From the NCBI RefSeq assembly GCF_900129195.1, contig NZ_FQUY01000005.1, positions 1 to 64,000 of the forward strand: a stretch of 64,000 nt of DNA, given 5' to 3'. Below are positions 16,439 through 25,895 of this stretch, piece after piece. The notes beneath the pieces were generated by a model. That model was not told the origin of the DNA. It made no database searches and saw only the letters and a program-made list of their open reading frames with translations. The translations under genes and the position numbers were made by a program. The first letter of the stretch is position 1, and every line of letters begins with the position of its first letter. The stretch comes from Desulforamulus putei DSM 12395. Lineage in GTDB: Bacteria > Bacillota > Desulfotomaculia > Desulfotomaculales > Desulfotomaculaceae.

Positions 16439-17851
16439 CTATTGAAGAACCAGTACTTTACCGGGGTTCATAATGTTGTTGGGGTCCAGGGCTTTTTTAA
16501 TGGATCTCAAAACATTAAGCTGGGCTTCAGTCATATGTTTATGCATGGCCTCTGCCCGCTTGGCCCCGATGCCATGCTCCCCTGACAGGTTGCCGCCCAA
16601 TTGATAGACAACTTCATACAGTTCCCTTAAAACATTGTCCTTCAGTTCATGCCAGGCGTGGTCATCACGCCCTTCCCGGAGAATGGTTGCGTGAATGTTG
16701 CCGTCACCGGCATGCCCGCAGCTGGGGATCTTGCAGTCATATTTTTTAGAGATGCGCTCAATGGCCTCCAGGCACTTGGGTATTTCAGACACCGGCACAA
16801 CAATGTCTTCCATACAATAAACCGGGCTGAGCATGCGAATGGCTTCTGCATAACTCTTCCGCGCTTTCCAGATCCTTTCCTGGGTTGACTTGTTGTCTGC
16901 CACAAATACTTCCAGAGCGCCGTTTTCCTGGCACAATTTGCCTATTGTTTCGTAGTCGTCCTGCACCTGGGTTTCCGATGTTCCGTCCACCTCGCAGATA
17001 ATATAAGCCCCGGCATCACTGTAAGGAAGTTTTTTGTTCAGGTACATCTCGGCTGCTTTGATAGACAGGCTGTCCATAAATTCCAGGCAAGTCGGTATAA
17101 TGCCGGCTGTCATGATTTTCGGTACAACCTTTATTGCGGTCTGCATATCAGCAAAGGGAATCAGCAAATCCGCCACATATTTAGGCAGGGGCATTAATTT
17201 GAGCCATATTTTCGTTACGATGCCAAGTGTACCCTCGGAACCGACTATCAGGTGCACGATATCATAACCGGTTACGTCCTTCACGTTTTTACCGCCGAAG
17301 GTTACAATGTCGCCATTGGGCATAACAATTTCCAGTCCGTAAATATGACGGGTGGTTACGCCGTACTTAACCGCTTTGTTACCTCCGGCATTGGTTGCCA
17401 CGTTTCCGCCGATAAAGGAACTATCGGCAGAACATGGATCCCCGGCATAAAGCAACCCATGTTCCCGTGCAGTCTTTTGCACCTCTCCCGTGGTGACTCC
17501 CGGTTCAACAACCATGAACAAATTTTCCGTATCCACTTCCAGGATCCGGTTCATTTTCTCCAGGGATAAAACGATGCCACCGATCATTGGCACAGCGCCC
17601 GCAGCCAAACCGGTGCCGCCGCCCCTAGGGGTTATGGGCACCAGCTCGCGGTTGGCCAGTTTAACAATCTCACTTATTTGCAGAGCATTTTCAGGTTTTA
17701 CCACCACTTCGGGCATCTTTTCCCACAACTGGTCAGATACTTCGTCTCTGGCGTACATCTCCATCTTCTCATGCTCGGTGAGAACATTGGCTGCCCCTAC
17801 AATGGTTTTTAATTCTTCAATAATTCCATCATTCACTTTATTATATTGCAT
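16439..17851 (-). CDS. FAD-linked 2-hydroxyacid (lactate) dehydrogenase of an Etf complex
   Basis: The 470-residue flavoprotein belongs to the GlcD/D-lactate dehydrogenase family (PCMH-type FAD-binding domain at about 40-220, FAD-oxidase C domain at 220-465). Visible motifs are ITPRGGGTGLAAGAVP in the FAD loop near 74, ADSSFIGGNVATNAGG near 142 and CGHAGDGNIHATIL near 378; SGEHGIGAKRAE lies close to the end. It follows etfB and etfA in the same operon with a 13-base gap. This is the order of the lactate dehydrogenase/Etf complex of Acetobacterium woodii, which drives lactate oxidation with NAD by electron confurcation from reduced ferredoxin. Lactate as substrate is inferred from that analogy. 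Confidence 0.88.
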   Translation of the reverse strand: MQYNKVNDGIIEELKTIVGAANVLTEHEKMEMYARDEVSDQLWEKMPEVVVKPENALQISEIVKLANRELVPITPRGGGTGLAAGAVPMIGGIVLSLEKMNRILEVDTENLFMVVEPGVTTGEVQKTAREHGLLYAGDPCSADSSFIGGNVATNAGGNKAVKYGVTTRHIYGLEIVMPNGDIVTFGGKNVKDVTGYDIVHLIVGSEGTLGIVTKIWLKLMPLPKYVADLLIPFADMQTAIKVVPKIMTAGIIPTCLEFMDSLSIKAAEMYLNKKLPYSDAGAYIICEVDGTSETQVQDDYETIGKLCQENGALEVFVADNKSTQERIWKARKSYAEAIRMLSPVYCMEDIVVPVSEIPKCLEAIERISKKYDCKIPSCGHAGDGNIHATILREGRDDHAWHELKDNVLRELYEVVYQLGGNLSGEHGIGAKRAEAMHKHMTEAQLNVLRSIKKALDPNNIMNPGKVLVLQ

Positions 17852-17864
17852 TCCTCTTCCCCCC

Positions 17865-18881
17865 TTATGCAGTGGCCTTTATTTTCTTAATAGCTTCAAT
17901 CAGCATGGGAACAACTTCAAATACATCTCCCACGATACCAAAGTCCGCCACTTTAAAAATTTGGGCTTCGGGGTCTTTATTGATGGCTACGATAACCTCG
18001 GAGGTCTGCATGCCTGCCATATGCTGAATTTTTCCGGATAATCCCAGGGCAATGTAGAGCTTGGGGGAGACGGTTTTGCCGGAAAGCCCGATCTGATGCG
18101 GGTAGGTGGTCCATCCCAGTTCAACGGCATCCCGGGTGGCTCCCACACCGGCCCCCAGTACTTCGGCCAGTTCTTCAACCAGTCTAAACCCTTCGGCGCT
18201 TTTCATCCCTTTGCCGCCGGCTACGATAATATCAGCATCTTCAATATTGACCTGTTGGGTGGTATCCTTGACGAACCGGAGGAACTTTTCAGGGGTCATA
18301 AAGACTGCCCCATCGTATTCCTTCACAATGATTTCACCTGTACGGGTGGGGTCCGCCGGAGCCGGCTTGGCCGATTTGGGACGTACTGTGGCCATTTGGG
18401 GACGGTGGTTGGGTGTCTTAATGGTAGCCATAATGTTGCCGCCAATGGCCGGACGGGTCTGCAACAGGATCCTGGTCTCCGGGTCAATGGTTAGCTCGGT
18501 GCAGTCAGCCGTTAAACCGGTATTCAGCCGGGCTGCCACCAGGGGCATAATGGTGCGTCCTGTGGTGGTGGCTGCCGCAACAATGATCTCGGGTTTTTCT
18601 TCTTCAACTAACCGGCAAATGGCGTTTCGGTAAGGGCGGGGAAGAAAATTCTTAAGAGCAGGGCTCTTAATATGGAAGACTTTATCCGCTCCCCGGTAAA
18701 TGACTTCCTGTACATTTTCAATTTCATCGCCCAGTAACACACAACTCAACTGGCAGCCCAGGTCATCGGCCAGGGCACGTCCCCTGGTAAGTAATTCATA
18801 GGTCACTGAATGTATTTTGCCATCCCTTTGTTCACCGATGACAAAAACTCCTTTATAGTTGGACAGGTCCATCGTTGGCAC
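17865..18881 (-). CDS. etfA: Electron transfer flavoprotein alpha subunit
   Basis: EtfA binds FAD and shuttles electrons between the paired dehydrogenase and its acceptors. The 338-residue product shows the FAD-binding domain near the end (GLSGKIQHMAGMQTSEVIVA, then INKDPEAQIF and ADFGIVGD). It lacks the N-terminal ferredoxin domain present in FixB at 37971 and in the A. woodii lactate EtfA. A GTG start with AAGGGGG upstream is used here; ATG nine bases later, after AGGTG, is possible. It is sandwiched between etfB and the dehydrogenase gene, with gaps of 16 and 13 bases. Confidence 0.92.
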   Translation of the reverse strand: MPTMDLSNYKGVFVIGEQRDGKIHSVTYELLTRGRALADDLGCQLSCVLLGDEIENVQEVIYRGADKVFHIKSPALKNFLPRPYRNAICRLVEEEKPEIIVAAATTTGRTIMPLVAARLNTGLTADCTELTIDPETRILLQTRPAIGGNIMATIKTPNHRPQMATVRPKSAKPAPADPTRTGEIIVKEYDGAVFMTPEKFLRFVKDTTQQVNIEDADIIVAGGKGMKSAEGFRLVEELAEVLGAGVGATRDAVELGWTTYPHQIGLSGKTVSPKLYIALGLSGKIQHMAGMQTSEVIVAINKDPEAQIFKVADFGIVGDVFEVVPMLIEAIKKIKATA

Positions 18882-18897
18882 CTGGAATTCCCCCTTC

Positions 18898-19686
18898 CTA
18901 TAAAACTTCTTTACCGGTCAGGAACTGAATTAGTTCATCCACCGGTCCGGTAGTGCCGTCCGCTTTTCTCATAATGGTGTCCCGGGAAAGTTTCGGGCTG
19001 AATACTTTCACCACTCTGGTAGGGGAACCGCCTAAACCTAATACGCTTTTATCCAAACCCAGTTCTTCATTTCCCCAGACAGGAATCTCCACCTGCTTGG
19101 CCTTTAGTTTACCGTCAAGGGTCGGAAATCCCGGTTCATTGATGTCTTTGTTTACCGTTACCAAAACCGGGAAGGGTACCTCTACATATTCAAACCCGCC
19201 TTCAACAGTACGTTTTACAATGACACTGTTATCTTTAACTTCCAGAGCTGATACATAGGTCTGTACGGGGATGTCCAGGAACTCGGCAATCATGGCGCCG
19301 GTCTGCCCTGTTTCGCCGTCCGTGGCACGCTCGCCGCAAATGATCAAATCCACCTGTCCTAACTTTTTAATGGCGGCGGACAGCGCTCGCCCGGTGGCAA
19401 TGGTATCTGAGCCCGCAAACACCCTGCCGGAAAGCAAGATCCCCGCATCGGCGCCCATGGCCACGGCTTCTTTCAGCGCTTTCATAGCGGATTCGGGACC
19501 CATACTGATTGCCGTAAGCTTCACATCATCCCTGGAATTTTTGATGCGGACCGCTTCTGCCAGTGCATTTTCATCCAGGGGATTAATGATGGTGTCTTTG
19601 CCGCTGCGAATCATGACACCGGTCTCGGGATCCATTTTGACGTTGTCTGTGCCGGGAACTTGTTTGATGAGCACAACAATGTTCAA
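18898..19686 (-). CDS. etfB: Electron transfer flavoprotein beta subunit
   Basis: EtfB forms the heterodimer with EtfA and in bifurcating forms carries the FAD that splits electron pairs. The 262-residue sequence begins MNIVVLIKQVPGTDNVKMDP and contains CGERATDGETGQTG near residue 116. The TTG start is supported by CAGGAGGTG nine bases upstream. It is the first gene of the operon; a GntR/FadR-type operator palindrome lies about 100 bases upstream at 19789-19799. Confidence 0.92.
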   Translation of the reverse strand: MNIVVLIKQVPGTDNVKMDPETGVMIRSGKDTIINPLDENALAEAVRIKNSRDDVKLTAISMGPESAMKALKEAVAMGADAGILLSGRVFAGSDTIATGRALSAAIKKLGQVDLIICGERATDGETGQTGAMIAEFLDIPVQTYVSALEVKDNSVIVKRTVEGGFEYVEVPFPVLVTVNKDINEPGFPTLDGKLKAKQVEIPVWGNEELGLDKSVLGLGGSPTRVVKVFSPKLSRDTIMRKADGTTGPVDELIQFLTGKEVL

Positions 19687-20138
19687 AATTTTGCACCTCC
19701 TGAGTATTTTTTATGCAAAAACACTTTATATAATATGCAATCATATAATCAGCTAATGTATTAATGGCCAATTGATATGATGATCTTGTGGTATGACCAG
19801 AAGCCATAGAAAACTCACATTCTTTCGGTATTATTTACTCGTTCACATATAGTATAGACAAAAGGTTTAGTTAAATCAATAATTTCGAACTATTCTGCTA
19901 ATATAATATACATATTGCAAAGAAATAGTAAAATAAAGTTAGCGAAAAACACGTCTGCCAGTCTCAGGCCAGAACAAATATGCCCATCCGGGCGGATAAT
20001 AATGAAATAACATAAGGCCGGGTACTAAATTTCAAGTTATTATGTATAGTCAGAAGGACCAATATCTGCCCGATACGTTGTTAACAGTTTACAAGGCACC
20101 CGCGGCAAGACCCCGGGTGCCGTACTGTATTGATCTTT
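19687..20138. promoter_or_regulatory. Upstream region of etfB with a GntR/FadR-type operator
   Basis: About 450 A/T-rich bases. TGGTATGACCA at 19789-19799 is a perfect match to the TGGTnnnACCA palindrome of FadR-subfamily GntR regulators such as LldR and PdhR. TATAAT-like words lie at 19729-19734 and 19899-19906. A GGCACCCG/CGGGTGCC hairpin (20095-20121) near the right end probably terminates glcF. The rest shows no gene. Confidence 0.55.
20095..20121 (-). terminator. Terminator-like hairpin after glcF
   Basis: GGCACCCG pairs with CGGGTGCC around a ten-base loop, 18 bases after the glcF stop. No strong T tract follows, so termination may be inefficient. Confidence 0.5.
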
Positions 20139-21485
20139 TTAACTGGCTTTTTTGGTCTTTCCGCTCTTTTGGGAAGCTTTGGTCTGTTCTTTATTAGCAG
20201 TAGCCGCAGGCTTTTCTTTGGCATTTTGATATGCCATTTGTACCACTTCAATCACGTGCATAACCTTGTGCGGCATTTTTTCCTGGGCCAGCCCGTCTTC
20301 CAACTGCATCCGGCAGGAACCGCAGCCGGTTACCACCACGTTGGTATTGGTGCCCTGGATATCAGCCATTTTTTTCTTAAGGATTTGGTAAGATACGTCA
20401 TAGTTAGTTAAACTAAATGAACCGGCGCCACCACAGCAGCGGTTGGGCTGTTTCATGGGCTTGTAGGTAATGCCCGGAATCTTGGTAAGCATTTCCAGGG
20501 GCTGGCGGGTTAAGCCCATGCCCCTGCCGATGTGGCAGGGTTCGTGGTAGGTGAAGGAGATGGGAACACTGCCCAGCTTGGCGAAATTTACCTTCAGGTC
20601 ATCCACCAGATATTCGGAAATATCGCGGATCTTCCGGGCTACCGCCCTGGCCTTCGCCTCATAGACCGGGTCGTCAGCCAGCAGTTCCACATATTTTTGT
20701 TCAAAGGTGCCGCCACAGGTGCCGCATACGGTAATAATGGCATCAACATCATATTTGCTGAAAATATCTACGTGAGATTTGGCCATTGCTTTACCGGTTT
20801 CAATATCCCCGTTAATGATGGCCGGGGCGCCGCAGCAGTGCTGTTCCTTCGGAATAATGACATCTACACCGTTATGGTTCAGTACATCCACCACGGCTTT
20901 GCCGACGGAGGTATAAATATAGTTGGTTACACAACCGGTAAAGAAAGCTACTTTCTTACGGGAGTTCGGCGCCTTGTTTACCTCCGGCAGTTCGGAACGC
21001 AGGGGTTTGTCCGCCAGAGCAGGCACAACCCGGCGCATTTCCAAACCGATGGGGAAACGGGGGCTCATGCCGGAGGCATTTTTCCGGAATGCCAGGCCCT
21101 GGAAGGTACTCCCCAAACGGAGACCAAAATCAAACAAACCAGGTTTCTTCAGGATATTAAAAGCTGCTTTTTTCGCAAAGGGCAGCATATTTTGTCTGGC
21201 TAACTCTGCCCTCGCTGCCATAATAATCTTATGGGCCTTCACACCGCAGGGACAGTTGGCGCTACAGGCCTGGCACTGCAGGCAAAGGTCAAACTTTTTA
21301 TAAAGTTCCGGGGTGTATTTGGCTTCCCCTTTTAGAATTTTCGCGGCCAGCTGGATTTTACCCCTGGCGACCCCGGACTCTGAAAGGGTCTCTTTATAAA
21401 CGGGGCATACAGCCTGGCAGTTACCGCATTTCATACATTTGATAATTTCTTCTTCAATTCCCTTAATGTTATCGTAAACAGCCAT
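20139..21485 (-). CDS. glcF: Fe-S oxidoreductase, GlcF/HdrD type (CCG domains)
   Basis: The 448-residue partner of the FAD oxidase upstream. The N-terminus has two [4Fe-4S] motifs (CMKCGNCQAVCPVY near 17 and CLQCQACSANCPCG near 67). The second half has two CCG domains (CCGAPAIINGD near 216 and CHIGRGMG with RCCGGAGSF near 350). CCG domains can hold a special [4Fe-4S] cluster, as in heterodisulfide reductase, and mediate electron transfer to a membrane or soluble carrier. The C-terminus is a Lys/Thr-rich tail. Together with GlcD it should form a 2-hydroxyacid (glycolate or lactate) dehydrogenase. It starts 15 bases after glcD. Confidence 0.9.
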   Translation of the reverse strand: MAVYDNIKGIEEEIIKCMKCGNCQAVCPVYKETLSESGVARGKIQLAAKILKGEAKYTPELYKKFDLCLQCQACSANCPCGVKAHKIIMAARAELARQNMLPFAKKAAFNILKKPGLFDFGLRLGSTFQGLAFRKNASGMSPRFPIGLEMRRVVPALADKPLRSELPEVNKAPNSRKKVAFFTGCVTNYIYTSVGKAVVDVLNHNGVDVIIPKEQHCCGAPAIINGDIETGKAMAKSHVDIFSKYDVDAIITVCGTCGGTFEQKYVELLADDPVYEAKARAVARKIRDISEYLVDDLKVNFAKLGSVPISFTYHEPCHIGRGMGLTRQPLEMLTKIPGITYKPMKQPNRCCGGAGSFSLTNYDVSYQILKKKMADIQGTNTNVVVTGCGSCRMQLEDGLAQEKMPHKVMHVIEVVQMAYQNAKEKPAATANKEQTKASQKSGKTKKAS

Positions 21486-21500
21486 GAAAACTGCCCTCCT

Positions 21501-22880
21501 TTAGCCCATCATTTTTCCGGGGTTCAGTAAGTTTTCGGGATCCAGTGCCCTCTTTATTTTACGCATAATTTCAACACCCTGCTCACCAAACTCCATGGGC
21601 AGGTACTTGGCCTTGGCCATACCGATACCATGCTCGCCACTAATGGTGCCGCCCAGTTCCAGAGCAGTCTTAAAGATTTCATCCACTGCCTGGTGTACCC
21701 TCTTCATTTCTTCGGTGTTGCGTTCATCCGTCAGGATGGTGGGGTGCAGGTTACCGTCTCCGGCGTGACCGAAGGTACCAATCATTAAATCATATTTCTT
21801 GGCAATGTTCTGCAGGGCCACCAGCATATCGGTCAGCCTGCTGCGGGGAACCGTGGCGTCTTCCAGAACGGTAGTGGGTTTCATCTGGGCCAGGGCAGGC
21901 AGTGCGGCACGGCGGGCAGCCCACAGGCCGTCACGCTCTTTATCATCCTTGGCCACTTTAATATTACCGTTATTCTTTTCCACCACCTTAACCACAGTGG
22001 CCGCTTCACGCTCTACCACTTCGGGGATGCCGTCTACTTCAATCAGCAATACTGCTTCCGCATCGGTGGGCAGGCCCACTTTGGCAAAATTTTCTACGGT
22101 ACGGATGGTTACCTGGTCCATGATTTCCATGGTGGCGGGAATCACCTTGCTGCGAACGATCTCAGTAACGGTATTGCCGGCATCTTCCAGTTTGTTGAAA
22201 ACAGCCAGCATGGACTTTTTGGCTTCCGGAGCGGGGATCAGTTTAACAGTGATTTCAGTAATGATGCCTAGGGTACCTTCTGCGCCGGTGAACAGCTTAA
22301 CCATGTCATAGGCGGTAACATTTTTAACGGTTTTGCCGCCAAAGCTGGCCACGGTACCATCAACCATCACCACTTCCAGACCCATGACGTAGTGTTTGGT
22401 TACACCGTATTTAAGGCCTCTCAGACCGCCGGAGCATTCGGAAACACTGCCGCCCATGGTTGCGGTGGCAACGGTACCAGGGTCCGGTGGGTAAATCAAA
22501 CCAAAGGGAGCCACGGCAGTATTTAAATCGTTAATGACAACACCGGGCTGTACCACAGCCACCAGGTTATCTGCGTCTATCTCAATAATTTTGTTCATTT
22601 TTTGGGTTCTTAAGACAATGCCGCCCTTCAAAGGGATGGTGTCTCCACACAGGTTGGTGCCGGAACCCCTGGGATATACAGGCATCTTATACTGATTTGC
22701 CACCTTCATAATTTCTACCACATCATCGGTGCTCCGGGGTGTTACCACAACATCAGGCAACTGACTGGGCATATCCGCGGTAGCATCAAAGGAATAACAA
22801 ACCAATTCCTCATGCTCGGTAATAACGTTCTCTTTGCCGATTGCCTTGATTAGTGCTTCAATTGCTTGTGCCTTGGACAT
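21501..22880 (-). CDS. glcD: FAD-linked 2-hydroxyacid oxidase subunit GlcD
   Basis: A 459-residue flavoprotein of the same family as the dehydrogenase at 16439 but clearly distinct in sequence. FAD-loop motif YPRGSGTNLCGDTIPLKGG lies near 74, TATMGGSVSECSGGLRG near 143, FGHAGDGNLHPTIL near 370 and SGEHGIGMAKAKYLP near 410. It is the first gene of glcD-glcF, starts with ATG after GGAGGG, and has a GntR/FadR-type operator about 100 bases upstream. Substrate is probably lactate or glycolate. Having two such dehydrogenases with different electron partners suggests alternative routes, one coupled to Etf and one to an Fe-S chain. Confidence 0.9.
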   Translation of the reverse strand: MSKAQAIEALIKAIGKENVITEHEELVCYSFDATADMPSQLPDVVVTPRSTDDVVEIMKVANQYKMPVYPRGSGTNLCGDTIPLKGGIVLRTQKMNKIIEIDADNLVAVVQPGVVINDLNTAVAPFGLIYPPDPGTVATATMGGSVSECSGGLRGLKYGVTKHYVMGLEVVMVDGTVASFGGKTVKNVTAYDMVKLFTGAEGTLGIITEITVKLIPAPEAKKSMLAVFNKLEDAGNTVTEIVRSKVIPATMEIMDQVTIRTVENFAKVGLPTDAEAVLLIEVDGIPEVVEREAATVVKVVEKNNGNIKVAKDDKERDGLWAARRAALPALAQMKPTTVLEDATVPRSRLTDMLVALQNIAKKYDLMIGTFGHAGDGNLHPTILTDERNTEEMKRVHQAVDEIFKTALELGGTISGEHGIGMAKAKYLPMEFGEQGVEIMRKIKRALDPENLLNPGKMMG

Positions 22881-23204
22881 TTAAGATCCCTCCATTGTTG
22901 TATATTTATATTTGGGTATCATTTACTAAATTATTTGATGCCATCAACTCTCACCCCCCACCTTCGCGGTATGGTGGTCAGACCGGCGCAATCATTAAAA
23001 AATTCGACATTGCGAGACAATAGTTCGACAAAAATTTCTGAATTCCCTTCTGAGTTTCGTATTTAGGCTAAAAATTTTTTTGCGAAATAATTAACTATTA
23101 TAATTATTTCTTGGTTGCCTTAATCTTTGCTATTTTCAGAATTATGTTAGCATGCCGGAACATAAAAAACCAGTTTCAAAAAATGTAAATAGATGTAAAT
23201 ATTG
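22881..23204. promoter_or_regulatory. Upstream region of glcD with a GntR/FadR-type operator
   Basis: About 320 bases, A/T-rich in its right half. TGGTCAGACCG at 22975-22985 fits the GntR/FadR palindrome TGGTnnnACCA with one mismatch at the edge, matching the site ahead of etfB. Runs such as AAAAATTTTTTT lie near 23071-23082. No gene is visible. Confidence 0.5.
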
Positions 23205-23669
23205 CTAAGGACAGCCGCCCGGTTTGTTGTTCATTTCTTCAATAAGTTTTCTTAACTGGGCCTCAAAGCGAAGGTCGTCCTCTATGGTACGCTTGCGGGG
23301 ACCCCTGGTTCGTCCGCCGGCCCTGCGGTGCCTGGCTTTCATTTCTCTTTCTTCCAGCATAAAATCGATGGTACTCTCCCGGAAGATCTTGCCCCAGGGG
23401 GAGATGGCCCCCGCCCCTTTGGAGAGTATGATGGCGGCCAAGCCCCAATCCTGTGTAATAACAATATCGCCCCGCCGGGTCAGATTCATAATCTGAATGT
23501 CCGCTTCCTGCGCGGCGTTGCCCACGACAATATGACGCTGCGAAGAAATATTGTGTTCAAAGCTGGCAACCGTCCACAGTTCCAGTAAGAACTCGTCACA
23601 AATCCTGGTGGCAATGGATAACACTGTTTTGGGACAGGCGTCCGCATCTATGAGGATTTTGGCCGGCAT
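23205..23669 (-). CDS. YaiI/YqxD family protein (DUF188)
   Basis: A 154-residue cytoplasmic protein recognised by ILIDADACP at the start and by DIVITQDWGLAA with GAGAISPWG in the middle. These Asp residues are shared with PIN-type nucleases, but the family has no agreed function. The C-terminus is rich in Arg (HRRAGGRTRGPRKR), which could bind nucleic acid. Length is typical. It stands alone between the glcD region and the FtsA-like gene. Confidence 0.88.
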   Translation of the reverse strand: MPAKILIDADACPKTVLSIATRICDEFLLELWTVASFEHNISSQRHIVVGNAAQEADIQIMNLTRRGDIVITQDWGLAAIILSKGAGAISPWGKIFRESTIDFMLEEREMKARHRRAGGRTRGPRKRTIEDDLRFEAQLRKLIEEMNNKPGGCP

Positions 23670-23805
23670 ACGTTCTTCTCATACCTTTCTGTCTAATGGC
23701 CCTTTGAACAGGACTTTCCGGCATCATGGCCGCAAGGGCGGGATAAGCCTGTGTTGTTTGCAAGGGGTTCTCCAATCCTTCTATATATTAAATTATTAAA
23801 TGTAC

Positions 23806-25734
23806 TTACCAGGAAATCTCAATGACATCGCCGTCCTGCAGAACTTCCGTATACTCTGCATCATGGCCGTTTCTCTTAATGCTAACCATACCCTTCGATT
23901 GGGTTATATCAAGATCATAGTAGTTAAAGATATCGATTAAAATATATTCATTTTTCCCTTCCATTATAATGGATTGGCCGTTCACAATCACTGCAATGGC
24001 CTGCACTGCCGGACCGGGCCCCGGGGAAGGATTGGCTGCGGATGTCCCTGACAGCGGTGTTCCCGGTAGGTCTCCCTTTGCTGAATCATCCTCCGGGGAG
24101 ATTGCTTCAGGACGGTTGTCCTCCGACGGGGAAATAATTATCTCCAGCACATCCCCCGACGAGACAGGCTGTTCCAAGTCCGCCGGTTTACCGTTGAGGA
24201 GACAAAGGGGGTGGGAATTCATCGTAACATTCTCCAGGAAGTCCCCTACTTTGGCAACGGCATCTTTGCCGTTGACGGCTTTTTCCACCCGGATAATGTC
24301 ACCGTCTTGAATCACGGTCTTTAAATTGGCAGGGCGACCGTTTACGGTGATCACCGCCGGTTTGGCCAGTTCGCCATAGACAGTTTTGGGTTTTCCGTTT
24401 AAAGTAAAATGCAGGTCTTTACCGTTGCGCCCCAATAATTCTCTGGGATTAAAATCCAGCAGGCCGAGGGCCTGCAGCACAGTGAGCTGCTGGGTGTTAA
24501 ACAAAGTAAAGGGCTGCCCGTTCACCGTTACCGTAATAAAATTTTGCCCCCGCTTTTTGGCAGCCACAGCAGCAATTCCCACCACCGTTACTCCCTCGGG
24601 ACCTGCCAGGTCCTTTTTCCTGGCATCCGCCAGATTGTTGATGTTGGACCGGTTGCGGATGACCACTCGCTGTTGCAGCAGCCCCAGCTTTTGTGCGATT
24701 CTGTCCACCAGGGAGGGCACTTGGGAACCTCCACCCACACACATAACAGACTTGGGCGGCACTTGACCGTTCAATTCCAGGATGTGCCGAACAATTTCAT
24801 TGGCCAGGTTTTCCACGGCGGGCTCAATGATCTGCATGATTTCTTCACAGGTAACAGTAACTTCCATTCCCAGGACATCCTGATACCGGATGTCCCGGCC
24901 CCGGCAAAGACTGCGTTTAATTTGCTCGGCCGTCATAAAGTCCACCATCAGGGCTTCCACAATCAACTCAGTGATTTCATCACCCGCTGTAGGTACCATG
25001 CCGTAGGCAGTGATGGTACCGTCCCGGGAAATGGCAATGTCGGAGGTTCCTGCCCCCACATCCACCAGTGCCAGGTTCAGTAACCGTAATTGTTCAGGGA
25101 TAATGACTTCACTGGCAGCAATGGGCTCAAGGGTTAAGTAAAGGGGTTCCAGGCCAACCCTGGCCAGTACGGCATGCAGGCTGTTAACCACCGATGCCGG
25201 CAAAAAGGTAGCCAGCACTTCGGCACCGATTTTTTTACCCCGGTGGCCTTCCAGGTTGGCGATGGGATAATCATTTAAATAATACCCCACTACACTGTGG
25301 CCGACACAAAAGAATTTTTCCTTTTCTTCCCCCTGCCGGGTTTCCTGTTCCAGAAGTTCCTGGGCCCTTTGCACACCCAGCAGTTCCAGGGTGTGAATCA
25401 TCATAGGATCGATTTCCAAATCTTCAATCAGTTCCTGGTCCACCCGGCACCGGCGGGTTTTCAGTGAACGGCCCGCTGCAGCGATGGCCACTTTTTTCAG
25501 GGGTGTTTTAAGCTTTTTCTCCAACTCCGCCTTTACCCTTTGTACCGCCTCAGCCACCCGGGGAATATCGTGGATCTGCCCGTCCAGCATGGCCCTGCTT
25601 TGATGTTCCACCATGGCCTGGGCCAAAACTTTCATATGTCCTCCGGCGGTGGAGACCACGGTGCCGATGACCGTCCTGGTTCCTATGTCTAAAGCAAATA
25701 CGGCATTGTTTTCATCAAAGGTTATTTTGGCCAT
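23806..25734 (-). CDS. FtsA-like actin-family ATPase with C-terminal beta-grasp repeats
   Basis: I use ATG 25734, preceded by GAGGT; a longer frame starts further upstream. The 642-residue product begins with an actin-type nucleotide fold: ALDIGTRTVIGTVV near 13, LALVDVGAGTSDIAI near 220 and MCVGGGSQVPSLVDRI near 328. That arrangement matches FtsA/PilM. After about residue 400 come three or four short modules of the type VTVNGQPFTLFN, ITVNGRPANLKTVIQDGD and CLLNGKPADLEQPVSSGD. An acidic Pro/Ser linker follows, then a last module ending EVLQDGDVIEISW. These look like beta-grasp (ThiS/SLBB-like) domains. It could be a second FtsA-type membrane-linked filament protein rather than the division FtsA. 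No ftsZ is nearby. Confidence 0.75.
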   Translation of the reverse strand: MAKITFDENNAVFALDIGTRTVIGTVVSTAGGHMKVLAQAMVEHQSRAMLDGQIHDIPRVAEAVQRVKAELEKKLKTPLKKVAIAAAGRSLKTRRCRVDQELIEDLEIDPMMIHTLELLGVQRAQELLEQETRQGEEKEKFFCVGHSVVGYYLNDYPIANLEGHRGKKIGAEVLATFLPASVVNSLHAVLARVGLEPLYLTLEPIAASEVIIPEQLRLLNLALVDVGAGTSDIAISRDGTITAYGMVPTAGDEITELIVEALMVDFMTAEQIKRSLCRGRDIRYQDVLGMEVTVTCEEIMQIIEPAVENLANEIVRHILELNGQVPPKSVMCVGGGSQVPSLVDRIAQKLGLLQQRVVIRNRSNINNLADARKKDLAGPEGVTVVGIAAVAAKKRGQNFITVTVNGQPFTLFNTQQLTVLQALGLLDFNPRELLGRNGKDLHFTLNGKPKTVYGELAKPAVITVNGRPANLKTVIQDGDIIRVEKAVNGKDAVAKVGDFLENVTMNSHPLCLLNGKPADLEQPVSSGDVLEIIISPSEDNRPEAISPEDDSAKGDLPGTPLSGTSAANPSPGPGPAVQAIAVIVNGQSIIMEGKNEYILIDIFNYYDLDITQSKGMVSIKRNGHDAEYTEVLQDGDVIEISW

Positions 25735-25815
25735 AGAACAACCTCGCATTGTTTCTTTTATGGTGTTGTTCGACAATTTTTCAGATTATCCCTTCTCTTC
25801 CCCTGCTAAACATCA

Positions 25816-25848
25816 CTTAAAAAAATAAGGACTCCTGTGAAGAGTCCC
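25816..25848 (-). terminator. Terminator of ridA
   Basis: On the minus strand GGGACTC pairs with GAGTCC around a seven-base loop and is followed by TTATTTTTTTAAG, about 50 bases after the ridA stop. Confidence 0.75.
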
Positions 25849-25895
25849 TTTATGTGATCTTCCGTTTATTTGGTGGCTGGCTACCGAAACAGAGA

